Shown: positions 47,915 to 55,928 of the stretch, piece by piece
Position numbering within the stretch: the first letter of the stretch is position 1
How the letters are laid out: each line of letters begins with the position of its first letter
Origin: Megasphaera cerevisiae DSM 20462
GTDB taxonomy: Bacteria; Bacillota; Negativicutes; Veillonellales; Megasphaeraceae
Direction of reading: 5' to 3'
Assembly (NCBI RefSeq): GCF_001045675.1
Contig: NZ_LEKT01000007.1
Span: 30,708 to 94,707 of the forward strand
DNA length: 64,000 bases
Notes under the pieces: generated by a model
Told to the model about the DNA's origin: nothing
Seen by the model: only the letters and a program-made list of their open reading frames with translations
The model's database searches: none
Made by a program: the position numbers and the translations under genes

Positions 47915-48877
47915 TCAGTCGCAATAATAATTTTCCATTAGTTCGGACAAGGCCGGTTCCGGCGCCTCCTGTGCCTCCTGCACTGCTTGCATGATCAATT
48001 CCCGGGCTTCCCGATCCATATCATCCATTTCGGTTTCCGTAAGGAGCTTCTTTTCCAGCACCGTCTTGCGAAAATTTTGAATCGGATCATTTTGTGTAAA
48101 ATGTTCCATGACTTCTTCTTTCGTGCGATATAATTCCGGATCGCCGACAAAGTGTCCTTTAATTCGATATGTTTTAAGTTCAAGGAGATAAGGACCCTTG
48201 CCGCTGCGTACATAATCAACAGCTTCTTTCGCCGCCTCATATACCGAAAAGAAATCGTTGCCATCCACTGTATTCCCCGGCATATCATAGGCTGCTGCCC
48301 GAACGGCAATATCTTCAACAGACGTCGTCGTCCTGTACGGTGTTGTCGAAGCCCATTGATTCATTTCGCACACATATAGTATAGGAAGATCCCATACTGC
48401 CGCCATATTGCACGATTCATGAAACGTACCGCGGTTGGAGGCGCCATCTCCGAAAAAGGCCACGGCAATCTGCGTTGTCCCGCGCAGTTTAGCTGCCAGC
48501 GCAGCCCCCATGGCCAGGTTATACCCAGCGCCGACAACACCGTTGGCACCCAGCATGCCGATGGAAAAATCCGCAATGTGCATAGAACCGCCCTTGCCAT
48601 GACAATAGCCCGTTTCCTTGCCGTATAATTCCGCCATCATTTTCTTTACGTCTGCTCCCTTGGCAATACAATGCCCATGTCCTCGGTGCGTACTTTCGAT
48701 GTAGTCATCCGTATGCAGGTTTTCGCAGACTCCGACGCCGCAAGCCTCTTCCCCAATGTACAAATGGGTAAACCCCGGCAGTTCGCCGGCCAGGAAAATT
48801 TCTTCTACCTTGGACTCGTAAGCCCGTATTGTTGTCATTTTACGATATGCGTCTTGCAGCAAAACTTTGTCATACAT
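47915..48877 (-). CDS. acoA: Thiamine-dependent dehydrogenase E1, alpha subunit
   Basis: 320 residues. TPP-binding GDGASNRGTFHESCNMAAVW followed by CEMNQWASTTP, and the N-terminal GFTHLYIGEEACGVGV and HRGHGHCIAKGAD segments fit acetoin:acceptor oxidoreductase E1 alpha; pyruvate dehydrogenase E1 alpha is close and cannot be excluded. The start has AGGGGAG upstream. Only 65 bases separate it from the metallo-hydrolase gene, so the operon may begin further upstream. Confidence 0.92.
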   Translation of the reverse strand: MYDKVLLQDAYRKMTTIRAYESKVEEIFLAGELPGFTHLYIGEEACGVGVCENLHTDDYIESTHRGHGHCIAKGADVKKMMAELYGKETGYCHGKGGSMHIADFSIGMLGANGVVGAGYNLAMGAALAAKLRGTTQIAVAFFGDGASNRGTFHESCNMAAVWDLPILYVCEMNQWASTTPYRTTTSVEDIAVRAAAYDMPGNTVDGNDFFSVYEAAKEAVDYVRSGKGPYLLELKTYRIKGHFVGDPELYRTKEEVMEHFTQNDPIQNFRKTVLEKKLLTETEMDDMDREARELIMQAVQEAQEAPEPALSELMENYYCD

Positions 48878-48942
48878 AATTGCATCTCCCCTTTATATAG
48901 TACTGAAATCCACACGATGACAATGGCATCGCACAATCAATA

Positions 48943-49713
48943 TTAATTCACAAACACAGTCTGCCGGTTTTCTTTCAATGCATACCCATCCTTTAAGGTA
49001 TAAAAGCTTGTTTCCGAATCTGCCAGCGATCTGATACCGGATACATCATCATCGGCAAAGGGAATGTGATACAGCAGCACCCGGGGACAACAGCCAAGGC
49101 CAGCCAGCCATTCCTTCCTGCGCCGGTCCGCATATGCCAAGGGATTGACGAAAATACCTTTCAGCTGCGTGCCCTGCAGAAGGCTGCGCACATTTCTGAC
49201 AGAGTATGACCAATCTGTATCTCCCATAAACAGGTAGCTTTTACCGTGCAAAAGCAGGGCGATGCTGTAATGGATAACAGCAAAGGCTGCGCCGCCCATA
49301 TGGGGCGTCTTAAAAAACACGGCCCAGCCGCCGCCGGCCAGCTCATCATAAAAAATCAGCTCATCCTTACTGCCCACACAATGAATCCGCGTATCCGTGC
49401 CTTCTGCCATAACGATTCCTGTATCCTCATATTTCAGGGACGAACGGCTTATTCTGGGAATATATGCATGAACCACCTCATTCGATTGAATATATGAATT
49501 GACATAATACGAACTGAAATGATCCTCATGGCGATGCGTAACTAACAGATTTTTGATATTTCGAAACACATGCCCTCTGCCGACAGCTGCCTCGCATACC
49601 TCACTGGGACGCTGATTAAAAAATTCATTTCCTCCGTACAGGCCATCAATCAATATGGAATGCTGTTTGTCCCGCATATAAATACCTGCGTTTCCCACTA
49701 ATGTTATTTTCAT
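48943..49713 (-). CDS. MBL-fold metallo-hydrolase
   Basis: 256 residues. The zinc motif THRHEDHF (HxHxDH) near residues 60-67, the MGDTDW Asp, and a late His in YHIPFADDD fit the metallo-beta-lactamase fold. No signal peptide, so cytoplasmic. The substrate is unknown; its place upstream of the dehydrogenase operon and 20 bases after the beta-hydroxyacid dehydrogenase suggests hydrolysis of a lactone or thioester in the same pathway. Confidence 0.82.
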   Translation of the reverse strand: MKITLVGNAGIYMRDKQHSILIDGLYGGNEFFNQRPSEVCEAAVGRGHVFRNIKNLLVTHRHEDHFSSYYVNSYIQSNEVVHAYIPRISRSSLKYEDTGIVMAEGTDTRIHCVGSKDELIFYDELAGGGWAVFFKTPHMGGAAFAVIHYSIALLLHGKSYLFMGDTDWSYSVRNVRSLLQGTQLKGIFVNPLAYADRRRKEWLAGLGCCPRVLLYHIPFADDDVSGIRSLADSETSFYTLKDGYALKENRQTVFVN

Positions 49714-49733
49714 TATGGCCCCCTCTTCGGATT

Positions 49734-50615
49734 TCAGTCCGTTTTTCCCACTGTTACATCCATTTTTTCTTCAAAATATTTGATGATGCCGGCCTGATCA
49801 ATATCAATATATCCGTTATCCTTCATCCAATCCATAATCCGCAGCGTCACATCGGTCACCGGCAGATCGATTCCCAAATGATGGGCATATTGCTTGGCAT
49901 TGATCAAATCCTTGCGATGCACAGCAATGCGCGCTCCCGGCACATAATCCCGTTCGATAATTTTAGGTACCTTGTCCTCATACACCGGTCCGCCGGCAAA
50001 CCCAGTGCGCGTCGCCTCAAAGGTAGTCTGCAAGTCGATGCCTGCTTTGGCAGCAAAAGCATAGCCTTCGGCAATGGCTGCCAGATATGCCCCGGCAATC
50101 GTATTATTGATGAGCTTTGTCACATCCCCGCTGCCCGGCCCGCCCGTATAAACGGGATATCCCATGCATTCCAGCAGCGGCCTCATTTGATCAAAAATTT
50201 CCTTATCCCCGCCGGTCATAATAGCCAAGGTCCCCGCTGCCGCCTTGGTATTGCCGCCGCTGACAGGGGAATCCAGCAAGTACATGCCTGCCGCCCGGGT
50301 TTTAGCATACAATTCCTGAATAATATGCGGTGCCGTAGAGGATAAATCAATAATAATATTTCCCTTTTTTCCGTATTGGATCGCATTTTCTATAGACCGG
50401 ATAATCACCGCATGAGTCGGAAGCATCTGCATAATAATGTCACAATTTTTATATACTGCCTCCATCGTATCTGCCGGATGCCCTCCAGCTTTGGTAAATT
50501 CTGCCACCTGATCCGGTACAATATCATACCCATATACATCATATTCTGACTTCTGAATCAAATTTTTCACCATCGGCAGCCCCATTACACCCATACCCAA
50601 AAAACCGATATTCAT
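49734..50615 (-). CDS. Beta-hydroxyacid dehydrogenase (3-hydroxyisobutyrate/tartronate-semialdehyde type)
   Basis: 293 residues. Rossmann GFLGMGVMGLPMVKNL, DLSSTAPHI, substrate-binding DSPVSGGNTKAAAGTLAIMTGG, and the catalytic Lys of GSGDVTKLINN are the four family blocks. Acts on 2-hydroxymethyl or 3-hydroxy acids with NAD(P). Probably first gene of the seven-gene run ending at the E3 gene. Substrate not readable. Confidence 0.9.
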   Translation of the reverse strand: MNIGFLGMGVMGLPMVKNLIQKSEYDVYGYDIVPDQVAEFTKAGGHPADTMEAVYKNCDIIMQMLPTHAVIIRSIENAIQYGKKGNIIIDLSSTAPHIIQELYAKTRAAGMYLLDSPVSGGNTKAAAGTLAIMTGGDKEIFDQMRPLLECMGYPVYTGGPGSGDVTKLINNTIAGAYLAAIAEGYAFAAKAGIDLQTTFEATRTGFAGGPVYEDKVPKIIERDYVPGARIAVHRKDLINAKQYAHHLGIDLPVTDVTLRIMDWMKDNGYIDIDQAGIIKYFEEKMDVTVGKTD

Positions 50616-50954
50616 GCATACCGTCTCCCTTCTCTTTCGAAAAACAATATAACTATATTTTATTATTAATATTCTTTTTATACATATTCCGTAATTTTAT
50701 TATACTGTACTGCTCTGAATCGTTTGTATCGTTTTATACCATTCTTTAAATTTATTTTAAAATTGCTTTTTATGCATGATATATTTTTTTGATTTTATTT
50801 TGTACTCACTGCCAGACTTTACTATTTACAGATTCCTTTCTATAAAAAAGTATCCCCTGCCAATCAACTATCCCTTTGATTTTTTGTTTTCTTTATAGAA
50901 AAAAAAGAATATATGCATCATGTCATATTCTTTTTTTCATTGTTTTTCTTATCT
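50616..50954. other. AT-rich intergenic region
   Basis: No supported gene. It carries the upstream signals of the dehydrogenase gene; poly-T/A-rich with no confident promoter pair. Confidence 0.5.
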
Positions 50955-50994
50955 CCACGCTTTAATTGTATAAATTTATACAATTAAAGCGTGG
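50955..50994. repeat. Perfect 40-base palindrome
   Basis: Arms of 20 bases each (outer CCACGCTTTAATTG, centre TATAAATTTATA), perfectly self-complementary, followed on plus by GTTTTAG. It may be a terminator for something upstream, or a cruciform/regulatory element before the Crp/Fnr gene. Confidence 0.75.
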
Positions 50995-51072
50995 GTTTTA
51001 GATATAATTATATTGATTATTTATCATAATTGCTATATGCTTATGGAATATATGTGTATTACTATTTTTTAT

Positions 51073-51109
51073 GATAAGCCGGTACATTTTATCTGTGTGC
51101 CGGCTTATC
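51073..51109 (+). promoter_or_regulatory. GC-rich hairpin in the leader of the Crp/Fnr gene
   Basis: GATAAGCCGG pairs with CCGGCTTATC around a loop containing TACATTTTATCTGTGTG; no T-run follows, so it is not a normal terminator. It lies 46 bases before the start codon. Confidence 0.55.
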
Positions 51110-51155
51110 ACTACGCCGATTCCAGAGATCGTCATTGTAGGGAGGGGGAGCCGTA

Positions 51156-51803
51156 ATGTTTGAAGAACGATTCATTCAATTTAACAAAGAACTAACCAAT
51201 CTCTTTATGAAACACGGAAAACGGGAGGTGTACCGTGCCCATCAAATTATTTTTATCAAAAATGAACAAGCAAATAATCTGTACTACATTGAAAAAGGAA
51301 ACATCCGTGTGTATATTCCATACCGTGACGGCAGTGAACGAACATTATGCTATTTCCATCCGGGAACCATCATTGGTGAAGAAGCCTTTGCTACGCCTCC
51401 CATCCGTATTGTCTGCACGAACAGCATGACCGAATCGAGGTTATACAGACTATCCGCGAAGGAGATATTGGCTTTTGCCAAACAAAATCCCAAAATCATG
51501 GAAAACCTGCTTTCGTTTTTCATGAAAAAAATTACGCTGCTCCACAGCTGGATCTTTTATGGCCAATTTAAAAAAAACGAAGATAAATTAGCCTGCCTCA
51601 TTTATACCTTATCCTGCCAGCAAAACAAAATAAGCTTGTCACATGAACAAATGGCTGCCGTAACCGGCATGAGCCGGGTCACAGCAACCAGAATACTGGA
51701 CTCCTTTGTAAAAAAAGGCTTAATATCCCAGCAATATAAAACACTTAAAGTGTTGAATGCAGAAGCATTAAGAGACATCTTTGACCACAAGGAATTTTAT
51801 TGA
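51156..51803 (+). CDS. Crp/Fnr-family transcriptional regulator
   Basis: 215 residues. A cyclic-nucleotide-binding-like jelly roll (residues about 20-130, NNLYYIEKGNIRVYI, FHPGTIIGEEAF), a dimer helix, and a winged HTH (ISLSHEQMAAVTGMSRVTATRIL, about 165-190). No N-terminal Cys cluster for an Fe-S centre, so it is not a canonical Fnr oxygen sensor. ATG follows GGGAGGGGGAG. Its targets are unknown; it stands alone and divergent from the beta-hydroxyacid dehydrogenase operon, which is the nearest candidate. Confidence 0.92.
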   Translation: MFEERFIQFNKELTNLFMKHGKREVYRAHQIIFIKNEQANNLYYIEKGNIRVYIPYRDGSERTLCYFHPGTIIGEEAFATPPIRIVCTNSMTESRLYRLSAKEILAFAKQNPKIMENLLSFFMKKITLLHSWIFYGQFKKNEDKLACLIYTLSCQQNKISLSHEQMAAVTGMSRVTATRILDSFVKKGLISQQYKTLKVLNAEALRDIFDHKEFY

Positions 51804-52104
51804 CACCCCATTCGCACGCCAAAAAGACGCCCTCAGTCCCATATATCACTGGCGCGTCCTTCTTAAATTCATATTAGTAAATATCTGTGATATGAATAAT
51901 CCCATATCCTGCTATTTTCAAAAATTAGTATCAGGTTACACACACTAATGTATCTTATTACAGTATACTAAATATAACAAAAAGTAACCATTGTTTATAT
52001 CAAATAACACCCTCTGTACCGCAGAAAGATATCTGCCCGTGTATATTTAGAGACCTCCACCTCTATCTCTGAATTTACATGCTGCCCAATATTGCCAATG
52101 ATTC
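51804..52104. other. Intergenic stretch without a supported gene
   Basis: A weak inverted repeat (GACGC...GCGTC, 51825-51857) may terminate the regulator gene. Nothing else recognised. Confidence 0.45.
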
Positions 52105-52151
52105 AAAAACGCCGCTTCGGACCCTTCTGACAGATTCGGACAGGCGTTTTT
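52105..52151. terminator. Hairpin with direct TTCGGAC repeats
   Basis: Arms AAAAACGCC and GGCGTTTTT with T-runs on either strand; the interior holds two direct copies of TTCGGAC 22 bases apart. Confidence 0.6.
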
Positions 52152-52165
52152 GTATAACCTGATAC

Positions 52166-52236
52166 AAAAAAAATAAAGCCATGCTGAACCTGCAAAGTAT
52201 TTCATCTCCTGAAACACCCTGCAGATTCAACATGGC
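52166..52236 (-). terminator. Long structured terminator of the small membrane-protein gene
   Basis: Minus-strand GCCATGTTGAATCTGCA pairs with TGCAGGTTCAGCATGGC, with an inner TTTC/GAAA, and is followed by TTTATTTTTTTT (52166-52177). 14 bases past the sORF stop. Confidence 0.78.
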
Positions 52237-52249
52237 CAGTCTCCGTTCA

Positions 52250-52402
52250 TTAGTGCGCGCAGTTATGCGATTCCATATGGCGTGCCGAAGCATCCTTACC
52301 ATCTTTTTCATCATGGACTGCACAGTATACATTGACAGCATACATGCCGGCAACAAGGAGAACTGCACCAAGGCTTACATAGTCGGATAGAAGTGTGGAC
52401 AT
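52250..52402 (-). CDS. Small membrane protein (50 residues), function unknown
   Basis: Begins MSTLLSDYVSLGAVLL; residues about 10-28 form one membrane helix, and the tail HDEKDGKDASARHMESHNCAH is polar and His/Cys-containing. ATG 52402 has GAGGAG nine bases upstream; an earlier ATG at 52411 abuts the same site directly. A good promoter (52476-52503) and a matching terminator frame it, so it looks like a real independent gene. No family recognised. The overlapping 98-codon frame on the same strand has none of these signals. Confidence 0.65.
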   Translation of the reverse strand: MSTLLSDYVSLGAVLLVAGMYAVNVYCAVHDEKDGKDASARHMESHNCAH

Positions 52403-52475
52403 TGTTTTCATCTCCTCAGCTAAACCAGTGTAGTAATCTTTTTATACTATACCAGGAGTATTCCTCCTATGCATC

Positions 52476-52503
52476 ATTCTACATGATCTGCGTCTATTGT
52501 CAA
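52476..52503 (-). promoter_or_regulatory. Promoter of the 50-residue membrane protein gene
   Basis: TTGACA (52498-52503), 16 bases, TAGAAT (52476-52481) on the minus strand. The leader contains a small AGGAG/CTCCT hairpin. Confidence 0.7.
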
Positions 52504-52597
52504 TGTACGGCGTAAAAATAGTCACATTAGTATTGCACAGCCCGTATACAAGCATTTCATCTGTTATAGCAAGCATAATTAAAATTCATTGACAGCT

Positions 52598-53539
52598 CTA
52601 AATAACAGAATTAAAAACAAACAGCAGCACCGGCATCGTAATAATGGAAAAAATAGTAGACAACACACACAGCTCTGCCGCATAGGAAGGATCCTGATTG
52701 TATAGCTCCGCCATAGAAGTGACAACAGCGGCCGTCGGGGTAATGGAAGCAATGAAGATTGTCATCAAGATATTTTTCCCGTCACTGACATAGGTCACTA
52801 AATGCGTTCCTGAAAAAACAGCGATCAATACAATCGGATAGATAATCAGGCGAAAAAACACAGGCATATAGTTGCGGATTTTACAAAATATTTCCTTCAA
52901 ATCCTTATCGGCAATAGCCATGCCGGTAATCAGCATGCCGATAGGCCCGATAGTAGAGCCTACAATATTCATAGTATCATCAATAATCACAGGCAGTTTG
53001 ATTTGAAACAAGAACAGTACCGCACCGAAAAAAATCGCCAAAATATTGATATTATACAATATGCTGCGAAAATGCACTTCCCCTTCCTCACATAACACAT
53101 GGCTGCCGTGCGTCCACAATAGTATCAGCTGCACCACCATATAAGCACAGGGATAAATAACATACTGCGGCCCCAGGAGCGCCGTTATCAGAGGAAAGAC
53201 AAGAATACCCGCATTGGTATAAATCAGAGACGCCCGTTCCACTGCCTCAAGGCGCAGTACCGGCCGCAGCAAGGCTGTAAAAAGGATAAAAATCAAGTGG
53301 ACCGCCACAGCCGCTCCCAGGGAAAACAAAAGTCCCCGCTGTACCTGATCAGAAGCCTCCAGCTGAAAGGAATGAATAATGGTACAAGGCAAAATAAGAT
53401 ATACCAGCAATACCGATAATGCACGGCCATCAGAGGATGTCAGTTTCCCCCATTTGATAAGCGCAAATCCCATCATCATAATAAGAAATAATTTAATAAT
53501 TTCCTGCAATAGTACTAAACTGACTGCCACCGTATTCAC
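52598..53539 (-). CDS. AEC-family (auxin efflux carrier-like) permease
   Basis: About 313 residues with 10 predicted helices in the five-plus-five AEC layout: LLQEIIKLFLIMMMGFALIKWGKLT at the N-terminus, a conserved NAGILVFPLI, and IGPIGMLITGMAIADKDLK and TPTAAVVTSMAELYNQD in the second half. Bacterial members carry malate, malonate or other carboxylates. The start is uncertain: GTG 53539 with GGGAAAG is chosen because an ATG at 53608 lies within the preceding small gene and has no ribosome site. Confidence 0.85.
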   Translation of the reverse strand: MNTVAVSLVLLQEIIKLFLIMMMGFALIKWGKLTSSDGRALSVLLVYLILPCTIIHSFQLEASDQVQRGLLFSLGAAVAVHLIFILFTALLRPVLRLEAVERASLIYTNAGILVFPLITALLGPQYVIYPCAYMVVQLILLWTHGSHVLCEEGEVHFRSILYNINILAIFFGAVLFLFQIKLPVIIDDTMNIVGSTIGPIGMLITGMAIADKDLKEIFCKIRNYMPVFFRLIIYPIVLIAVFSGTHLVTYVSDGKNILMTIFIASITPTAAVVTSMAELYNQDPSYAAELCVLSTIFSIITMPVLLFVFNSVI

Positions 53540-53582
53540 CGTTCTTTCCCGAAAAAGGAATGGATCGAAACACCCTTCAGAA

Positions 53583-53696
53583 TCATTGTCCGGGCTTACT
53601 GCGTTCATTCAAAAAATCGGAAATGGCCTTGATCAACCCGTTTCCGGCATAGACAAGAACCACACTGAGAACAGCACTGCATATCAAAAGTACCAT
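53583..53696 (-). CDS. Small membrane protein (37-40 residues) upstream of the AEC permease
   Basis: Reads MVLLICSAVLSVVLVYAG, a single hydrophobic helix, then GLIKAISDFLNERSKPGQ. ATG 53696 has GGGGG nine bases upstream; ATG 53705 (three residues longer) directly abuts it. It is the first frame after a clear promoter and ends 43 bases before the likely permease start, so it may be an accessory peptide of the carrier or a translational leader. No known family recognised. Confidence 0.55.
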   Translation of the reverse strand: MVLLICSAVLSVVLVYAGNGLIKAISDFLNERSKPGQ

Positions 53697-53770
53697 CGCC
53701 TTCATCCCCCTATGTCAAAATCATGGTGGCTAAAAAACCGATTTCGCCTGTAAGTCCTTTATGCCAATAA

Positions 53771-53798
53771 ATTTTACATCATTTTGAAGACATGTCAA
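53771..53798 (-). promoter_or_regulatory. Promoter of the small gene and AEC permease
   Basis: TTGACA (53793-53798), 16 bases, TAAAAT (53771-53776) on the minus strand. Confidence 0.78.
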
Positions 53799-53885
53799 TT
53801 ATTACATTACAAATATACTGCATAGATATTGCACATTATCCATGCTTATTATTCATAGGTATATTTTATTGAATTATTAGTATGC

Positions 53886-55796
53886 CTATGTAGTACCATT
53901 GGTAATCTTAATATTAAATTCGTCCATCTTTTTATACAGTGTGCTGCGGCTGCAATTCAACAGCCGGGCAGCTCGTGAAATATTAAGCTTGCTCTCTGAT
54001 AACGCTTCCAATACCGCCGCCCGGGTCCACTTTCCCAGCATAACATTTTCTTTTTCATCTGCCGGATGTGCCAGCCCCGGCAGCGTCGATACGACCTCTT
54101 CTACGGACATATCATTTTTCAGCAGCACACTGACCCGTTCCACAAAGTTGGAAAGCTGGCGGATATTTCCTTTCCATGTATATCCTTTTATATATTCTTC
54201 AATATCCTTTATTTTTCCCTCATATTTTCGAAAATCGGCACCAAAAGAACGCCGAAACCAGTCACTGCAGAGAAGAAGATAATCATCTCCCCGTTCCCGC
54301 AGCGGCGGAATTTCCAAGGTAAGTACACTGATAGCGTAAAATAGTTCCTCCAAAAACGTCCCTTCCTCAATCTTTTTTGTCAATGTTTTATTGGCCGACA
54401 CAATCACCCGCACATCAATGGGAATAACATGATCGCCCCCGATCCGGCGCACCTCATTGTCTTCCAGCACACGCAGCAAAAGGGCCTGCACTCCCAGCGG
54501 TGCGTCTTCGATTTTATCTAAAAATAAGGTACCGCCGTGTGCTAATTCAAACATCCCTTCCTTATGTCCTTTGGCGCCAAAGGGACTGCTGCCTTCTTCA
54601 TAGCCCTGCAAATCAGCCAGCAGTACTACCGGCGATACATTGGCACAGTTCACGACGACAAAGGGCATATTGCGGCGTCTGCTTTCACGATGAATGGAAT
54701 GTGCAAACATTTCTTTTCCTACGCCGATCTCTCCCAACAGCAAAATATTAGAATTATTTTTAGCGTACCCCTTGGCAATCCGTATGGCCCGCTGGATCGC
54801 CTTTGATTCCCCAATCATATCTGTAAAACGGTACTTGGAAGCCAATCCCTTTTTATGCAGATTGCTGCGGATTTTCTGCTCACTGATACGGATAGACTCT
54901 ATATCACGAAAAGTAGCCACGACGCCCTCTATCTGCCCATCAATAATGATGGGAATACGATTCGTATTAATAATAGCATTCCCAACCTTCATTAATTCAT
55001 CTGTTTCCATTTCTCCGCTGCGCAGGACCGTGTGCATCTTGGTTGACGGCAGTATATTTTCAATATATTGGCCTTCATAGGGTTTGTTTTTTAACGGCAG
55101 TATTTTCTCGGCCTGCTTATTGACAACTTCTACTTTGCCTTTTTTATCAATAGCAATAATGCCGTCATGAGTATAATTAAAAATAACTTCATATCGCTGC
55201 AATTGCAGCTGCAGGGACTTGCGCCTTATTTCCTCCCGCTGCAGCGATGCCAAAACCTGCTGTGCCGAATCCAACGCCATTTCTATATCTTCACGTGAAT
55301 TTTCCAGCGTAACGTAATCCAGATCATACAAGCCGGCATATTTTTCAGTAACGACGCCTCCAATGCCCAGTACATTACCGTCCCGCACCGCTTTCTTCAC
55401 TACATCTTCCGCCGCCATTTCATTATCAAAACGATAGAAATTACTTTCAACATCCATCAGATAACAAAGTGTTTTTACATTATCTTGAATTTCTTCCACT
55501 GAAAAGAAAGCAACCGGGCCCTCTATACTCCGGATTTTTTCAAAAGCTTCAATATAGCATCCACTGGTAAGCTTGACCTTAATGACAGGAACGGCAAAAC
55601 ACTTTTGCAGGATAGAAGCATTACCCCCGCGGCTGATGAGCACCTTAATCCCATTTTCAACCGCCCTGGCCGCTATTTCCTTTGATTCTTTCAGGGAGGC
55701 AACCTGTACTTCCACCTCCAGACTCCGTTCTGCAATGATTTCTCTGGCCCGCGCTGCCAACTGTACCGAAGGCGATATAAATAGTATTTTCGACAT
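53886..55796 (-). CDS. PrpR-like regulator with PAS, degenerate AAA+ core and Fis HTH
   Basis: 636 residues: PrpR N-terminal sensor (about 5-175), PAS domain (about 205-300), AAA+ (about 325-555), Fis-type HTH (about 595-630, NISRAARLLNCSRSTLYKK). The AAA+ part departs from active sigma-54 activators: the GAFTGA loop reads GSSPFGA (402-408), Walker B reads LFLDKIED with Lys for the catalytic Glu, and the FRxDLYYRL arginine region reads FLEELFYAI, losing both Arg. Walker A (GEIGVGKE, 355-362) is kept. It could therefore bind nucleotide without driving sigma-54 opening, like TyrR. It presumably controls the transporter/lyase/CoA-transferase genes upstream. Confidence 0.9.
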   Translation of the reverse strand: MSKILFISPSVQLAARAREIIAERSLEVEVQVASLKESKEIAARAVENGIKVLISRGGNASILQKCFAVPVIKVKLTSGCYIEAFEKIRSIEGPVAFFSVEEIQDNVKTLCYLMDVESNFYRFDNEMAAEDVVKKAVRDGNVLGIGGVVTEKYAGLYDLDYVTLENSREDIEMALDSAQQVLASLQREEIRRKSLQLQLQRYEVIFNYTHDGIIAIDKKGKVEVVNKQAEKILPLKNKPYEGQYIENILPSTKMHTVLRSGEMETDELMKVGNAIINTNRIPIIIDGQIEGVVATFRDIESIRISEQKIRSNLHKKGLASKYRFTDMIGESKAIQRAIRIAKGYAKNNSNILLLGEIGVGKEMFAHSIHRESRRRNMPFVVVNCANVSPVVLLADLQGYEEGSSPFGAKGHKEGMFELAHGGTLFLDKIEDAPLGVQALLLRVLEDNEVRRIGGDHVIPIDVRVIVSANKTLTKKIEEGTFLEELFYAISVLTLEIPPLRERGDDYLLLCSDWFRRSFGADFRKYEGKIKDIEEYIKGYTWKGNIRQLSNFVERVSVLLKNDMSVEEVVSTLPGLAHPADEKENVMLGKWTRAAVLEALSESKLNISRAARLLNCSRSTLYKKMDEFNIKITNGTT

Positions 55797-55884
55797 AATG
55801 CCTCCCTGTTATTTTAATTATACCCAATACGAACTATCTGTCTATTATATCAGATAAGGTCCCCGCAAAACAATTATGAATACA

Positions 55885-55912
55885 GCCCTCCCTTGACCCA
55901 GCAAAGGAGGGC
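55885..55912 (-). terminator. Hairpin after the transporter gene
   Basis: Arms GCCCTCC and GGAGGGC; no clear T-run. It lies between the transporter stop and the regulator start. Confidence 0.5.
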
Positions 55913-55928
55913 GTACCTGACATAACGG

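Noticed and set aside
48894..48923. Promoter TTGTCA-18-TATATA before the E1 alpha gene
   Set aside because: The -10 would leave a leader of about 10 bases overlapping the ribosome site; co-transcription with the upstream gene is at least as likely.
50616..51155. CRISPR array or insertion sequence in AT-rich gaps
   Set aside because: No regularly spaced repeats, transposase frames or terminal inverted repeats were seen anywhere in the window.
52075..52371. 98-codon open frame on the minus strand
   Set aside because: No ribosome site, positively charged shadow-like composition, and it runs through the promoter-to-terminator unit of the better supported 50-residue gene.
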